From positions 469,340 through 533,339 of the forward strand of contig CH002858.1 of the NCBI GenBank assembly GCA_000149265.1: a DNA stretch of 64,000 nucleotides, read 5' to 3'. This document shows positions 23,101 to 36,700 of the stretch, one piece after another. The notes under the pieces are model-generated. The model was not told where the DNA came from. It worked only from the letters and a program-made list of their open reading frames with translations, and ran no database searches. Position 1 is the first letter of the stretch, and every line of letters starts with the position of its first letter. The position numbers were made by a program, and so were the translations under genes. This DNA comes from Ciona savignyi. Lineage: Eukaryota > Chordata > Ascidiacea > Phlebobranchia > Cionidae.

Positions 23101-23851
23101 TTTGGTATGGGATGCGGAATTTTGACTCACCGAATTTGGTGCTGCAATGAGTTGGATTGTTCCACCAGTTGTCACAGTTCTCCCACGGAAGGGTTGGGGT
23201 CAAGGACGCAAAGAAATAGAAGAGGGTGTACGTGATAATAACGTTGTAGTAGATGCTCACCAGTATGTTAAGGATCACCATGCAAAACCCAATGCCTGTG
23301 GACATATATCAGTGATTGTTTAGTGCAACTGAACAACAGTTTTACGCGACACCTTTACGTAGATATAAAGGTTTGTTTACCTTTCAATATGGGACTGAAC
23401 TTGAAGACGGAGATTGGGCCTAAGCTCGAAAACTGTCCAAGCGCACACTCGAGAAAGAAAACTGGGAGGCCAGCAAACACCAACATTATAACGTATGGTA
23501 TAAGGAACGCACCTGAATAATAATTTTGAATGTTTGGTTCGCCCCAAGGGATGTAGGAATAAGTGTTACATATTGTACAACGGCATCTAGCCAAATTGTT
23601 AATATAAAAGTCGGTACCTCCACCATTTCGAAAAGCCAGGAATGGAAATCGCCACACATTGCCCAGACCTACAGCGTAGCCAATACAAGACAATATGTAG
23701 TCGGATTTTTTGTCCCAATTCCCACGGTCTTGGTTTTCATCCTTAGCAGCTATTGTCCCGTCTCCTTTCTATTATGTTAGGCAACAATTTAATCATAATG
23801 ATATTAGTTTTCTTAATAAAAACGAACACTACTACATACCTGGTCTGCCAT
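20145..23851 (-). CDS. SLC6A14-like: SLC6 Na+/Cl--dependent neutral amino-acid transporter, copy C
   Basis: First gene of the array in transcription order and the most divergent. Exons: 23840-23851 (Met-Ala-Asp-Gln), 23618-23768, 23381-23512, 23131-23295, 22870-22959, 22445-22556, 22258-22390, 22019-22159, 21728-21956, 21410-21654, 21139-21348, 20725-20892, 20145-20333, giving about 658 residues. TM1 [14 protein letters not shown] is intact, but the segment after it reads FRNGGG instead of the FENGGG of A and B. Loop 2 is shorter in exon 5 (90 bases against 108 and 114) and has sequons NQS, NIT and NAT. TM10 reads [15 protein letters not shown], nearer to vertebrate SLC6A14 than the ISYIYGG-like form of A and B. 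Exon 8 and parts of exons 9 and 11 are nearly identical to the other copies, as if homogenised. Confidence 0.9.
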
Positions 23852-24324
23852 GTTGACAAGTACACTCGTCCACTAACAAGTTTTTAAGCACGAACGCTTG
23901 ATCTTTTCTACTAGTAGTCTATACAAGAAGTACACGCCCAGTTGAGAAACTTGCCTTTTACGCTAGCGATCTGCCCGCCGGTTGCACTACAGTGGCTACA
24001 CTCTTATTGTCTGAGCTTTAGTTGGTTTGAATTCAGTAAAACAAAAAACGCGCTTCGGACAAAAACGTTTTTGTCGCGCGCAAGACAAAACAAATTTCTT
24101 TCAGGTGTAAATGCAGACTTAGAGGATCTTCGCTACAAAGCTTGCTAAACAACAGCACTCGCAAGGAGCATCAACAACACATTTCGTTTCAGTTCAAGTT
24201 GGGTAAGCTATATTATGTACACAAATTTACGAAACAAGATTTTTTTTAACTTCAAAGTAGTTTTTTTGCGACGCGGAAACAAAAATAAACAGTTAAGGCA
24301 GTGGAAAAAAGGTGGTAAAGATAA
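23852..24324. other. Spacer between SLC6 copy C and NCAPD2
   Basis: About 470 bases separating the start of copy C from the stop codon of NCAPD2. It must hold the NCAPD2 3' UTR and the copy C promoter. I see no canonical AATAAA for NCAPD2 here and no other feature. Confidence 0.5.
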
Positions 24325-24792
24325 TCAAACACGCAGCGTAGATCGACTGGATTGGCTGACCGAGATTTTCTTGCGTTTGATTGGCGACGAAACTTCGTCA
24401 TTACCTTCCTGCGTTGCTTCATCGCATTCTTCTGCGGTTTCGACATTTTCTAAACAAATCAGAGTTTTGACATTGAACTGGTCGTAAAAACACCAGGCAC
24501 TCCCAACAATAAACAGTCGTGTTTTTTCAGGCAGTGAAAATCCCCAACGGACAAAGAAAACAGTTTTATCATTAAATAAGACGATGATGTTAATAATAAA
24601 CCGAACCTTTGGAATCGTTTTCAAAATCATCATCGTCGTCGTCGCTGGAGAATGTGACAACCTGACGACGATTGACACGTGATCTGGTAGACTGCCTTCT
24701 GATTGGTTGACTCGGCACGTCATCATCGCTGCTGCTGTCGTGGACTTGTCTTCTGGAAGGATGTGCCTTTGATTTTCGAATCGACGCTCGAA
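24325..24792 (-). other. NCAPD2: NCAPD2 acidic/basic C-terminal tail exons
   Basis: Exons 24607-24792 and 24325-24449 encode a Ser/Asp- and Arg-rich tail (blocks VTFSSDDDDDDFEND and SSPIKRKKIS). The human tail has the similar motif VVFSSDESSEED. Such tails carry mitotic phosphorylation sites and nuclear localisation signals in vertebrates; that role is inferred here. The donor after 24607 is the non-canonical GTTCGG, but phase is kept. Confidence 0.75.
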
Positions 24793-27700
24793 CTGTGGAT
24801 AATGAATGTGGTTAATAATATTAACCTGCCGAAGAAAGACTTCTTTTTATGACGTGTATTTTCTTGTCGAATTATTTTGTTAACGTCAAAAGTTATTAAA
24901 TTGATTCGGTAGATGTAGATACGCTTCACTTAATAATGATGCTGCTTAAAGGGGAATTGCACCATCGCAGGTGCAAGATAGAAAGCATTACTGCACAAAT
25001 GGCTGCTTTGCATTCAGATATTGTAACATACTATAGGTTATCTGGCAGTGTTAAAATTGAACTCCGGGACATGGTAAAGCCAATCCACATAATTGTAGTA
25101 GCTGCGGAACAACTAACTTATTCAAAGCAATGTAGGAAGTACATATTTTTGTTTATTTTCTAAAAACAGATTGAAGAAAAAATATTGCGACAAGAAAGGC
25201 ACAAATTTCTTGACGGAAACTGGAAAAGAAAAGATCCACGAATGGGATCATGCGTGCTATTCCCTGAATTCTTCCAGCGCGATAAAAATCGAAAGCAGCT
25301 GATTGAGCGCTATGACTTGGGGAACAGATCAATCCGGTTTGGTCTAGTTCAATCTGGTTCGAGTCGTTCCAATGTTAATGAAAAACTCCGCACCAGAGAA
25401 AATCTTCGTTTCCGCGGGGTTGCTGGAAATGGTTGGATGGGTAAATATCATATTGCAAGAATGTAGCAACATTTGCAACTTACTTTTGAAAACTGTAGAC
25501 ATAGAGCATCAAGACGAATAGGTTTTCATTGGTAAGTTTATCGGCTACAGGTTTTTGTGCAGAACTACTAAATAAGTGAAAACAAGTCGGTTCGTTTTGG
25601 TAATGGTAAAATATTTCATCTAAAATGGCATCTTAAGTTACTGAAATAAGTCCATACAAGCAAGCCGGCACTAGTAGAGTGAAATAAAGTAACCTGATGT
25701 AAAAGCACTTCAGTAATAAACATGCGACTGTCCTGGACTGTAAAAACCTAGTACAGCAACTGTGAGGTCCGTATAGATCTGCGAAAATTGTGCAGCAGTG
25801 TGAGATCAATCACTTCTCAAGAGTAAGACATAACTGGTCCAACAATTTAAACGTATACTAATAATATTAAAACTTCAAATTTCGATTTGAACAACACAAT
25901 ACCACTGCCAACAAGCTGTATATTGATCGATGCGTCGATTCTACTCAAATTCAGCCTATTTTCCTTACTTCTCCCATCATACCAATGTGCACAAACCGAC
26001 TTGTTGTCCCTGATTTAGAAGTCTGTACTTATTACTTATTCGTTAATAATTTAAAATGTGGGGAAATTTTGCACAAAAAAAACAATTATTGTAGAAATAT
26101 ATACAATCAGTGGCAACTTTAATCACGTTATAATCGGATGAAACCCATCTTAAAGTATACAGAACGAATAAATAACTTTCCAACTTGCAACTGAACTGAG
26201 CCTAGCAAGTAGAGCAACAATGGGAAATAGCTTTCATAGAATTATATAAGATTCAAGTAATATATTGGAAGTAACAGTGCTGATACATGAGCGTTACAAG
26301 AACTTAACGGAGAAAGAGAAATTTCCGAGTTACAAACCACAGCCGGTGTTTCTTATAGAGAACATTACACACAACCCCTGGTAGCAAGGGTGTGGGTGGT
26401 CATTTATTCATTAGTATGTAGGGTCCATGGTAACCCCGGGACCAGAAATTTAGGCCATAGAAGGCCCCTTACTCCAGGTGGGTGGTCATGCACAAAGATC
26501 AAATTGCGGATTAACTTACCAGTTTGAGTGGTACCCGCTCGAGTAGGTGACTTGTGGCCACGAATAGCGTTGGCAGCTTTAGCAGCGCATTCATCCTCAC
26601 TTACATCTCGAGTATGGCGGTCGATTATTTTCCCTTCCAGCTCATCAACCTGGCTCTGCAGAGTTGATGACATTAATATCGGATCGTGTTTTAGGAACAA
26701 TCTCAAGAGAATAAATAACAGTAGTTGTCCTTTTTAGACAATTTTAAGAGGAAAAAGTGGATAGTTATTTTAATACTACACAGAACTTGCAGAAATTATA
26801 AATTTGAATAATAAAAGAAATGCAACATTATGTCAAAGATATCCCCCAAAAATATTTTTATTAGATAAAACAAGATTAATTCTAGTTATTTGCAACACTT
26901 GAACACACCGCTTACCTTAACCTCCGGCTTGTTGCACTTCTTACACTTGGTGAGAATGTTGTTGAAGATGAAGTAGACCTGCTCATCTCGGAGGACATCG
27001 GCGAACAACGAAAAGTTATCGAAGAGTTTCTTCACTCCTTTCTCAGTGTAATTAAGGATTGAGAGGCAAAACGCGATGTCTCTCCATTGCTGTCTGTTCC
27101 TATGGGTGATTTAAGTATGTGAGACAAAATTATGACCAAAGACTAAAATTTTGAAATAAATGCAAAGATACATGGAGGCCCGTTAACAGGCTAGGAAACA
27201 CATTCTTATAATTATGTTAATATGCGGCAAGTACACAAATCCGTGAAAACGTATCCGAAAGTTTATGCAATTAAGTCTGAAAGTGATGCATAGCAGTGAA
27301 TCGACTTTTAAAGAATGTGTTACAAAATGATAAATCATGGATCACTAAATACAAAACCAGAAATACCTTGTGGTTTGGAAGCGATGGCAAAGTTTTTCGA
27401 TTAAACTTTCCGACTGTTTGTCTTTCTCGATGAACTCCAATAGAAATCTCATAATCTTCTTGAAATCCACCTCGTCCTTGATGCCGATGTCGGGATCGGA
27501 GAGTCGACTGATGATGTCCGGCATCACGTTGTACATCGAGTTGCCCTGTGTGGGGGGTGTCGAAGCAGGTTCTCAATAAATCCCGAGAAACATATTCAGA
27601 CAGGACATTTTGAGGACTGCATACCTTCTTAGCTAACTCCTGGAAAAACCTTTTGGCGAGAGCAACAATCTTTTCATTCTCATCCACGATACAACGAGCC

Positions 27701-30700
27701 ATCTCGCTCACATGACCTTTCACCTTGATCATGTCGTTCAATATGAGGTTGGTGAGAACTTTGGTGGCGTAGATCCGCACCACCACTGACTTGTCACTTA
27801 GTCTGGTGACAAACACACAATTTAGGTTAAACAATGACTAGACATATACTAATTGGTGTAATCAATGTTAAGAGAGGGCATGGTACAATTGGTTTAAATA
27901 CTAGCCCCTTCCCAATGTTGGAAGATTAGAGTATTACACTGCCAGCAAATCTTGGTCGTACTTTCAAGCATAATTTATTTCAAAATATGCTTCATACTTA
28001 AACAATACATGTGAACATTATTCCATTGAGTGAAAAGTTTACAGTAAAGATTCCTGAACAGGTTAACACTGTATGTTGAAAACAAATCAATACTTGACAA
28101 GGATGCAAAACAGAATGGCGATATTGATACTAAACTGGTTTTAAACAGAAGTTTATATCTGCAAGTCCCACCTGGCATATATATGTGCCGTCCATGGTTC
28201 CAATGTGTTGGGAAAACGAACCGACAGATCTCCAGCGGCGATTGTTAGGTTCGCTCTAATGCCCTCATGTGGTGATTGTTCGATCATAGTAAAAAGCAAT
28301 CGCAGATGTCGCTCACAAAACTCACAACTTACCTGTCAGAAAGAGTCTTGTGTTATCTTTTAATGTAAACAACGCACTTCAGTTAAGATAGCAAACCCAT
28401 GATGTACAAGGAGTTTTTGAATAAATTTTAAAAACGGATTCCTGTTGTAGCAGTTGCAAAACAGAGATTTTCACTCTGGTCTCATGCACATTAATTTTCA
28501 CACTAACTTGTCATTTTTACCAGCACTTTACAGGCTGGATTAAACAGTTAAACAAGCCTTAGAAGTGTTGCAAACTCTTACAATGCACTTAAGTATTGCT
28601 CTGCGGTACTCCGATTGGGAAACACTACTCTATTGTTATGACTTTACTTGACCAGTTTCACCAACATTACAAAGCACAAAAATTCTAACAATATTTTGCA
28701 TCACGATTCCTCACATACCAGCATGAACTTAGCAAGAGCTAGCGATGCACTTTGTTGGACTCGAACTGCCGATATATCACTCCCATCAACTTCTTTTGTA
28801 CAGCATCGTACCAACCACTCGGATATTGAGCCCAACGCACTGTTCGGGGCTGCACAATGAATTAGTCAGTTTTGAGTCAGTTAGTTTTATATTATGACAC
28901 AGATAATTATACAACCAAACGACTCTTAAACGACTTAATTGAAACAATGAGCTTTTTGCTATATCGATTGCTACACATATAAACATTTTTGTTTAACCAG
29001 GCTAGTTTTATCACACCTCACACGAAAGGTTTACATGGGGAGATGTATAAATTAAACAAAAACGATGTTATTACAACACATACCAAGAATTTCAGTTTCA
29101 AGGACGTTTTTAATAAATTCTTGGTCAGCATCATCAGCAGTTGCCCCACCGACCCCCATGTTTTCCTCCAGTTCTTCTAAGTGACTGTCGTGCTGCAATT
29201 CAACATTATGGATGGGAAAAATAGAATAAATATTATTTATTACATTACTGAAAATTAACATTTTGCACAATTTGGGTCTTTATTTTATAAAGTTCTACAT
29301 GTGTGTACAGAAATAGAAGAAATGTAAATAATAAACATGGCAGAAAGTAACATATGAACAGTTCCCAGCATCCTCCATATAAAGCCATTCTCACAAACAC
29401 CATGCTTCACGTTTTGCATTTTTATTTTATTAATTTTTTAATACAGTGTAAAACTAGTTTGTCAAACAACAATACCTTGCTCAAAGATCTCCGCTTCTTG
29501 TGAGCTTTCTTTTCTGCTTCTTCCTTCTCCTCTTGTACTTTCCTATTCAAATCGGACAACACTTGTTATAAGCACAAAAACGATGTTAGAAAGTTCGATT
29601 GAGTTTAATTTAAAATATTGTAGAATTTATCCAAGAATAAAGTAAGATTTTTTTCTGTCAATACCAGACCATTGAAAAGCCGTGAGAGTATGGTAAAGCT
29701 GTCTTGTTTTATAGTCAGTATGTTTATTGCAGGTGTATAAGTGGTTTGAACACAGCACCTTCAAACATATAATTACAATCACAAATTCACCGTTTTTGTT
29801 TCATTTCAGACAGGACATCCCCATCAATATAAACGAGAAGCTTTAGAGCAAACTGGCCACTCAAGGAAAAGAAGCGTGTCAGAAGCTCATTAAACGAAAC
29901 TTCCCCATCTGAATAAAGCATTAAAAATAAAAAAGACACCAGCCAGCTAACTCACTATACAGATTCTTATACTTTTAAATAAGCCACGTTCTGCAATCAG
30001 CATTTTTAAGTCTATATAGTTGAAATTGGATTAGAGTTTTTAAAAAATTGTCAGTTTAAATCAGAATCACACTTAAGGAGTTTAATAACTATATATTTAC
30101 TTGGATCATTGGCAGAGAGCCTGGGCTGCATGATCAGTTTAATCTGATTGAACAGGGATGTTGACACTTGGACAGGATTCTCAGCAAGTTGGAAGATCAC
30201 TCCGACTGCTTCCAGCGCAAATTGAACCCACATCACCGACTTCTTGTCAAAACCTGTCAAGTTGGGATTTGTACTTTTTCTTTTACATAACCAAAAAGCC
30301 TTCCAGTTCATTGCAGTTATGAGTTCTACTTATCCAGATAGTGCATTCATTTATAAACATTTTGTGTATATTCACAAAGACAGTGTTATATTATGCTTGC
30401 ATTTACATCACTAGAAAGTAATGCTCACAAATCCACTAAAAGTATTTTAAAGCTGTATATAACATAGGCCTATACTAAAATCTTAAAGAACATACATAAA
30501 AAGCTCACCAGAAACCATAAGTGCAGTAATCGACGTGATTAGTTGGTGATCGTCCCGGTAACGAAACCTCTTTGTGTATTTTCCTGCTTCTGTTTTTTTA
30601 GTGGCAAGTTTTGACAGAGCTACGCATGTTTGATATGCGAGCTCACAGTCCAACACATCATTTGCTGTGGCAAGTGAGCGCTGCTTGAAACCAATGCCAA

Positions 30701-33700
30701 CCAAAGTGCTGATCTTTGATTTGATCACATTTGGGTTTTCGCTGATGGAGAAAATGTTAAAAAATTGTGTGCAAGCCAAAATTTGTGTATAAATGATTAA
30801 CATAAAATTAGAAAGCGTAATATAATATTGCATATTGCACCATGTTTATACAATCAAGCATTCTTACTAGATTGCAAACTACACTTGAATGAGGAGTGTG
30901 CAAGTTACATGTAGAGCATGTGCAGCCGAGTATATTAATAAAAGTATGTGTGTGTTTGCAGGATATATATTAAAATAGCCTCAGGCCCTAGAAATCAATT
31001 AGGTTCAGTACTTTAAAATAACTTTCATTGCGCAACCTATCAGAAAAAGTACATCCCTGCAATAAACAACCAACCATAACTTTGCCAGCATCCCGAGCAA
31101 CTGAACGGCAACTTTCTGCTGTTTAGCCTCACTCATTCCAGTTTCCATGGTAAAGCTGGACAGCGGGGTGGTCAGTCGATCCCAGCATAACTGGTAAATG
31201 AAGACAACCATTATTCACCAATATTTATTGAACATTAATTAATTTAAACTGGCAAAGCAACCCTATATTTATTTAAATGACTTACCTGAGTAACTGCCGG
31301 AGGCAAGTCACCAGATTTTTGCATTTCTCCAATGAGTGACTCAATGGCAGGAAGCTTGGCAGAGGAGGAACCAGCTACAAGCTTCACCATGTTATCTGCT
31401 ACAAGTGCAGCTTGTGCTTTGCTAAGGGAACACGAAAGGTGAGTTTGATAAACACATCAAACACCGATCTACAAGTTAGAAATTAGCTCAAGCCAAAATA
31501 TAACCAAGTATAATTATTAATTTTTTTGGCATTCATGGCTTAGTTACAAAGTGTTAATAAAAAGCAGGTATGTCAATTACTTGTTACCTGGAATCAAACG
31601 ATTTTCCAAATACGTAAATGTGTTAGTAATTTATCACCAATATACAAACAGTAGTGCAGCTTTTCCTTAAAATTTTTCATACCTGGTTATTGAAGAATCA
31701 GATTTAAAGTACAGCTTCCTGTATGCAGATACGACTGCTTCTCTTATTTTCTGATCTTCGTTCCAAATTTGATCTAACATTCCCGTTATACCTGTTATGT
31801 TAATAAGAAAAGAACAGTTACATTCATTATGAAATAAAGAATTTAATACAAATAAAAAAGTTTTAATATCATCATGTATATATAAGACATAAACATAACA
31901 ATATTAACTTAAAATAAAATGACATTTAGTATAATCATCTTAACATGGTATTTACAAATATTTATACATTACTTAAAATTTTCCAATCTAAAACTGTTTT
32001 ATATTAATAATTTACCTCTATCTATTGACCAAGGGTTAAACTTTAACCGATTTAAGTTTTAAATGTTGACATTTTAAAACTCTTATACTTTATTTTCCCT
32101 TACTCTTATAAATATAATTAGAATTGTTTCAATATTACATTAAACCATTATTTCTCTTCCAAACTTGATGCTAATTACCTAACATATCAGATAATTCTAA
32201 TAGAATGATGAACAATCTACCTTGCAAAGCGAAGTTCATGTTGAACTCCCAGGTAGCAGTGAAGAAGCTGATGGCTTCCACCACATCCGACTGACTTCGA
32301 GATCTCAGCAACTGACAGAGCACAGGAACTGCTTCTTGGAATCTCTCCACAAAATTAACGGCATTCGATAAATATTCTATGACACCCTGCGGAAAACAAA
32401 CATTCTTTTACCAATCTATAAATCCTATATGAATGAATATAAAAAAGGTTTCTCCTGATTGTTTACCTACTTTTTGTTGTCCTGATTTTTTAGTTGTTAT
32501 GGTTAATTACCATAAACTTTTAAATAGTATTATAAAATCAACAAGTGGGAAATTTAATTTAGTTAACAAATTGACCAACTANNNNNNNNNNNNNNNNNNN
32601 NNNNNNNNNNNNNNNNNNNNNNNNNNNNNNNNNNNNNNNNNNNNNNNNNNNNNNNNNNNNNNNNNNNNNNNNNNNNNNNNNNNNNNNNNNNNNNNNNNNN
32701 NNNNNNNNNNNNNNNNNNNNNNNNNNNNNNNNNNNNNNNNNNNNNNNNNNNNNNNNNNNNNNNNNNNNNNNNNNNNNNNNNNNNNNNNNNNNNNNNNNNN
32801 NNNNNNNNNNNNNNNNNNNNNNNNNNNNNNNNNNNNNNNNNNNNNNNNNNNNNNNNNNNNNNNNNNNNNNNNNNNNNNNNNNNNNNNNNNNNNNNNNNNN
32901 NNNNNNNNNNNNNNNNNNNNNNNNNNNNNNNNNNNNNNNNNNNNNNNNNNNNNNNNNNNNNNNNNNNNNNNNNNNNNNNNNNNNNNNNNNNNNNNNNNNN
33001 NNNNNNNNNNNNNNNNNNNNNNNNNNNNNNNNNNNNNNNNNNNNNNNNNNNNNNNNNNNNNNNNNNNNNNNNNNNNNNNNNNNNNNNNNNNNNNNNNNNN
33101 NNNNNNNNNNNNNNNNNNNNNNNNNNNNNNNNNNNNNNNNNNNNNNNNNNNNNNNNNNNNNNNNNNNNNNNNNNNNNNNNNNNNNNNNNNNNNNNNNNNN
33201 NNNNNCTTGACTCTTTTTTACATCATCCTGTTTCTCTTGCTCTACAAAAAAAAAAAGAAAAACAATTCAATTTCAGATTTATTAAAATATTAACATTAAT
33301 TTTTCAGACTTATTAAAATATCAACATTTATACAGATAATAACTGTGCGGTTACTACATGCTACCTAAACACCAATTATCTGCCTGTGTATCAAATGTAT
33401 CCACTATCCAGGGGGTTGGAGAATGAATGCATGCTCAACACAACATAGTTACATTTAGTGTAGCACTGCTAGGATTTTTCAGAAATATATCTACAGTCGT
33501 CCTTACCAGTGTAGTAAGTTACTACAAATTTCATACCTTCTGCTACTGTTTCCATTTTAACCAACTTTTCTTTTTCCTCTTTCAGACTGCTTTGTAAAGT
33601 TGAGAGCGAAAGCTAAAAACAATTAAACTGTCAAAACAACCACATAAAACATTAATAAATAGTATGAAAAGTTAATATACCACTAAGGCAAATTAACCAT

Positions 33701-36700
33701 TTCCGACAACAAGTCTTGAAAATCACAGTGTAACAGACACACAGAGCAGGTCGTGAAGTCATTGCCACTCAGCATGTACAACTCTATATATATATTTAGA
33801 TATAAGGCAACGCATGTAAAAAGCTGCATACCTGGTCTCCAAATGGATTCCACCGCAACAAAGCTTCAAGAAGCTGAACACTCACTTTACGAACGAGATT
33901 ACTTTTGTCAAGCAGCAACCGCACACATAACTCAGCTAATTCAGAACACCTGGAATATGTGTGAAGTAGAACATTACAATAAAATACAAATTGGTTTTGC
34001 AAAGCTAATACCAAGCAAAGGTAAATAGTTATATTACGTTGTAAATACAAAAAAGCCTATAAACAACCAAAAAAACAACGTTTTTAATTTAGGTTTTAAA
34101 TTCTTAATAAAAAAAGCCATTTTGTCTATCGGTATAATGATTAGAATCTCTATTAACTAAAATTCTACTTAATAATAGTAAAGCTTTAAACTGCATGTTG
34201 CTCAAAAGTCCGAAAAAAATGGCCAAAAAGAGTTGCTTGACAGCAAACTGTGTGATATAAAAATATAAAATTAAGGTAATCACTCTTTCGGGAATGAATT
34301 TACGATGCTAACGAAACGAAGTTGGCTTATATCCAGCACACCCTTCCCTAATCAGATGGAACTTACCTTTTAACAGGCAGATGCTCTTGAGAAACAAGAT
34401 TCAGCCAAATGTGTAACGCTCTGCTCCTTACAAATGCGTTTACATCCAGGTTAGCATGGTCGTACAATATATCCAAAAACTGGTCCCTGTTTGTACAGAT
34501 TTATTCAGGTACAAAATGCTTAATAAACAGTTAACATGGCATACTTTCAGAAAGAGAATATAATTAAGGAACAAAATTTGTAGAATACCTGGCCTGTTTA
34601 GCTTGCTTGTCCAGTCCCTCTTTGCTTAAACATTGCATTATGATTTCCCCAATCACACTTAGAACACTGTTGCGCATCAGGTATGACTGTATAATATTAT
34701 GGATTTAGTAAAACAACGAACCAAGAAAATATGAGATAAATATTCTTATCCCTTTGGAAAACAATCCGTTTTTAAAATCCTATATGTATTATTACTATTA
34801 AGTATTGTGATCACCATTAGGGACATATATAATATCTTAATTACTACCAGAAAAGCCAGAAAACCAAAGGCCACATTTTTCTGTCATTACAGTGTAGGAC
34901 TTATTATAATATTATTATTATTATATATATATACAATATATTACAATACCGGTATGTGTATTTTACTTAAAATAATAAATTTGTTAAATCTATTCAACCA
35001 ATCAAACTAATAAAGTGTGTTGGTGATCATGTGACCTGAGATGTCTCCAAAGTATAACAAAGAGAACAATCTCACCTCTTCATCCATCCGAGTGAGAAGA
35101 AGACTGATGTTAATGAGCACAGCATCAGGGAGCAGTCGAGCGAGCTCCAATATAAAGGAACAAATCGTCTTTGTTGAAGCCCCGTCTCGCATGAATTCTT
35201 TCTCAGGAATGTGATCAAGTTCTCTGTAGAAATGCAAAGCATGGAGGATAAAGATGTCTGTGTTTTTACTTTTCTATGGAAAACCAACAGAAAGACAATC
35301 CAGCTAATATAATTAAGCTTACGCATTTTATCCTATTCACTTATGTGCCACTACCACTATAATTCATATTTTTTTTTATTTCAAATAGTATTTAAATTAT
35401 ATATATACATAAATATTAAAAAACTAAGAATTGGTGTTAATGGTGTGGATTTCTACTAAAGAATTTACCTTAGGATCTCTGATACAAGGGACTTGCATTT
35501 GTAAGTGACAACCCACAATTGTACAGCCTCAGCAACTGGCAGTGCTAGGTGTTCGAAGTGTTGAAGCATTTGCACAAGTTTTAAACTGGCACCAAGTGAC
35601 TGATTGTGTCTGTGTTTTACAAATGAAAATGAATTTTAAAAGATTGGAAAGCTACACTGAAAGCTAAAGTTGGACAGAATTAATTAAAACCGAGTGTTAA
35701 AGTTACATTATAAGTAGTAGATTATTAAAAATAATTAATCACACAATTAAATCAGAAATATATATAATTTTACAGTTTTTTTTAACTTGGTATGTCATAA
35801 GTTGTAACCAAATTACTTTCGTATAATGCAACCAAGAAGATGGAAAACAGCTGGTTTCACAAGTTTGCTTTTTATCAGGACAGGATCTTCAAGAACTTTG
35901 TAGCAAATGTTAGCTACAAGACTGTGGATAAAAAACAGTATTATATTTTTCAATTATTTCTATAATTGTTAAATTTTAAATTATTTTTTTAGAATATCTA
36001 ATGACAGGTCGGTACTAATACCAATTTGAAAAAGAAAAACAACAATAGTAATTAAGCATGATAAGGCAATACTGCACAGCACAAATGAATTTAGTGCATG
36101 TTGCTTTGCATAATATAAAATTAAATCATAAGAATATAAATTCCTGAACACACCATGTTAACTCATCTTCCACCAGCTGGGTATTCCACAATCTATGGAT
36201 GTCAAGATCGAATATATTCATCAATCAGAAGCGCCGAACTTTCTAAAATCTAGAGTGTGAACGTAAAATACTCTTATGTATGACGTCACTTTAAAAGACG
36301 AACCATTAGACTGCACCGGCGGGCGTTGCGCAAAGAGCGTGTTTAACCAACGTCATTAATGAAAGTATTGAAACGAATTATAACAATATCCTTCATCTGG
36401 TCGTAATTCAAGACAAGCGCAAATAAGTCGAACGTAAATACGATTTCACGCGCCAGAGAACGCTAAACATTCTTTCGGATTCACATGTTGTGCAAGGCAG
36501 GGTTAAATACGTTCTGAACAAAGAGTTAAGACTGGGCAAAAGGTGGGCAATGTAGAGTCTTCTCTATCAACTTTGCGCACGTGCAATGGAATAACATGGC
36601 GTATCCAACTCCGATGGATTTTCAACTGTGTTGGACAAAGTAAAACTTTCGCTCGAGTTAGAACTAACTATACGCTGGAAATAGACTTAAAATGCGCTAA

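Noticed and set aside
24936..25466. Plus-strand open frames in the NCAPD2 tail intron
   Set aside because: No known domain, no clear splice context and a biased, low-complexity composition.
32433..33293. A 286-residue plus-strand open frame
   Set aside because: Most of it is the run of unknown bases at 32582-33205, so the frame is an artefact.
36154..36219. The ATG at 36217-36219 as the start of a separate gene beginning MNIFDLDIHRLWN
   Set aside because: The segment is the middle of the CAP-D2 N-terminal domain and joins exactly to 39.7 kb across the target duplication, so an independent start is less likely than an interrupted exon.
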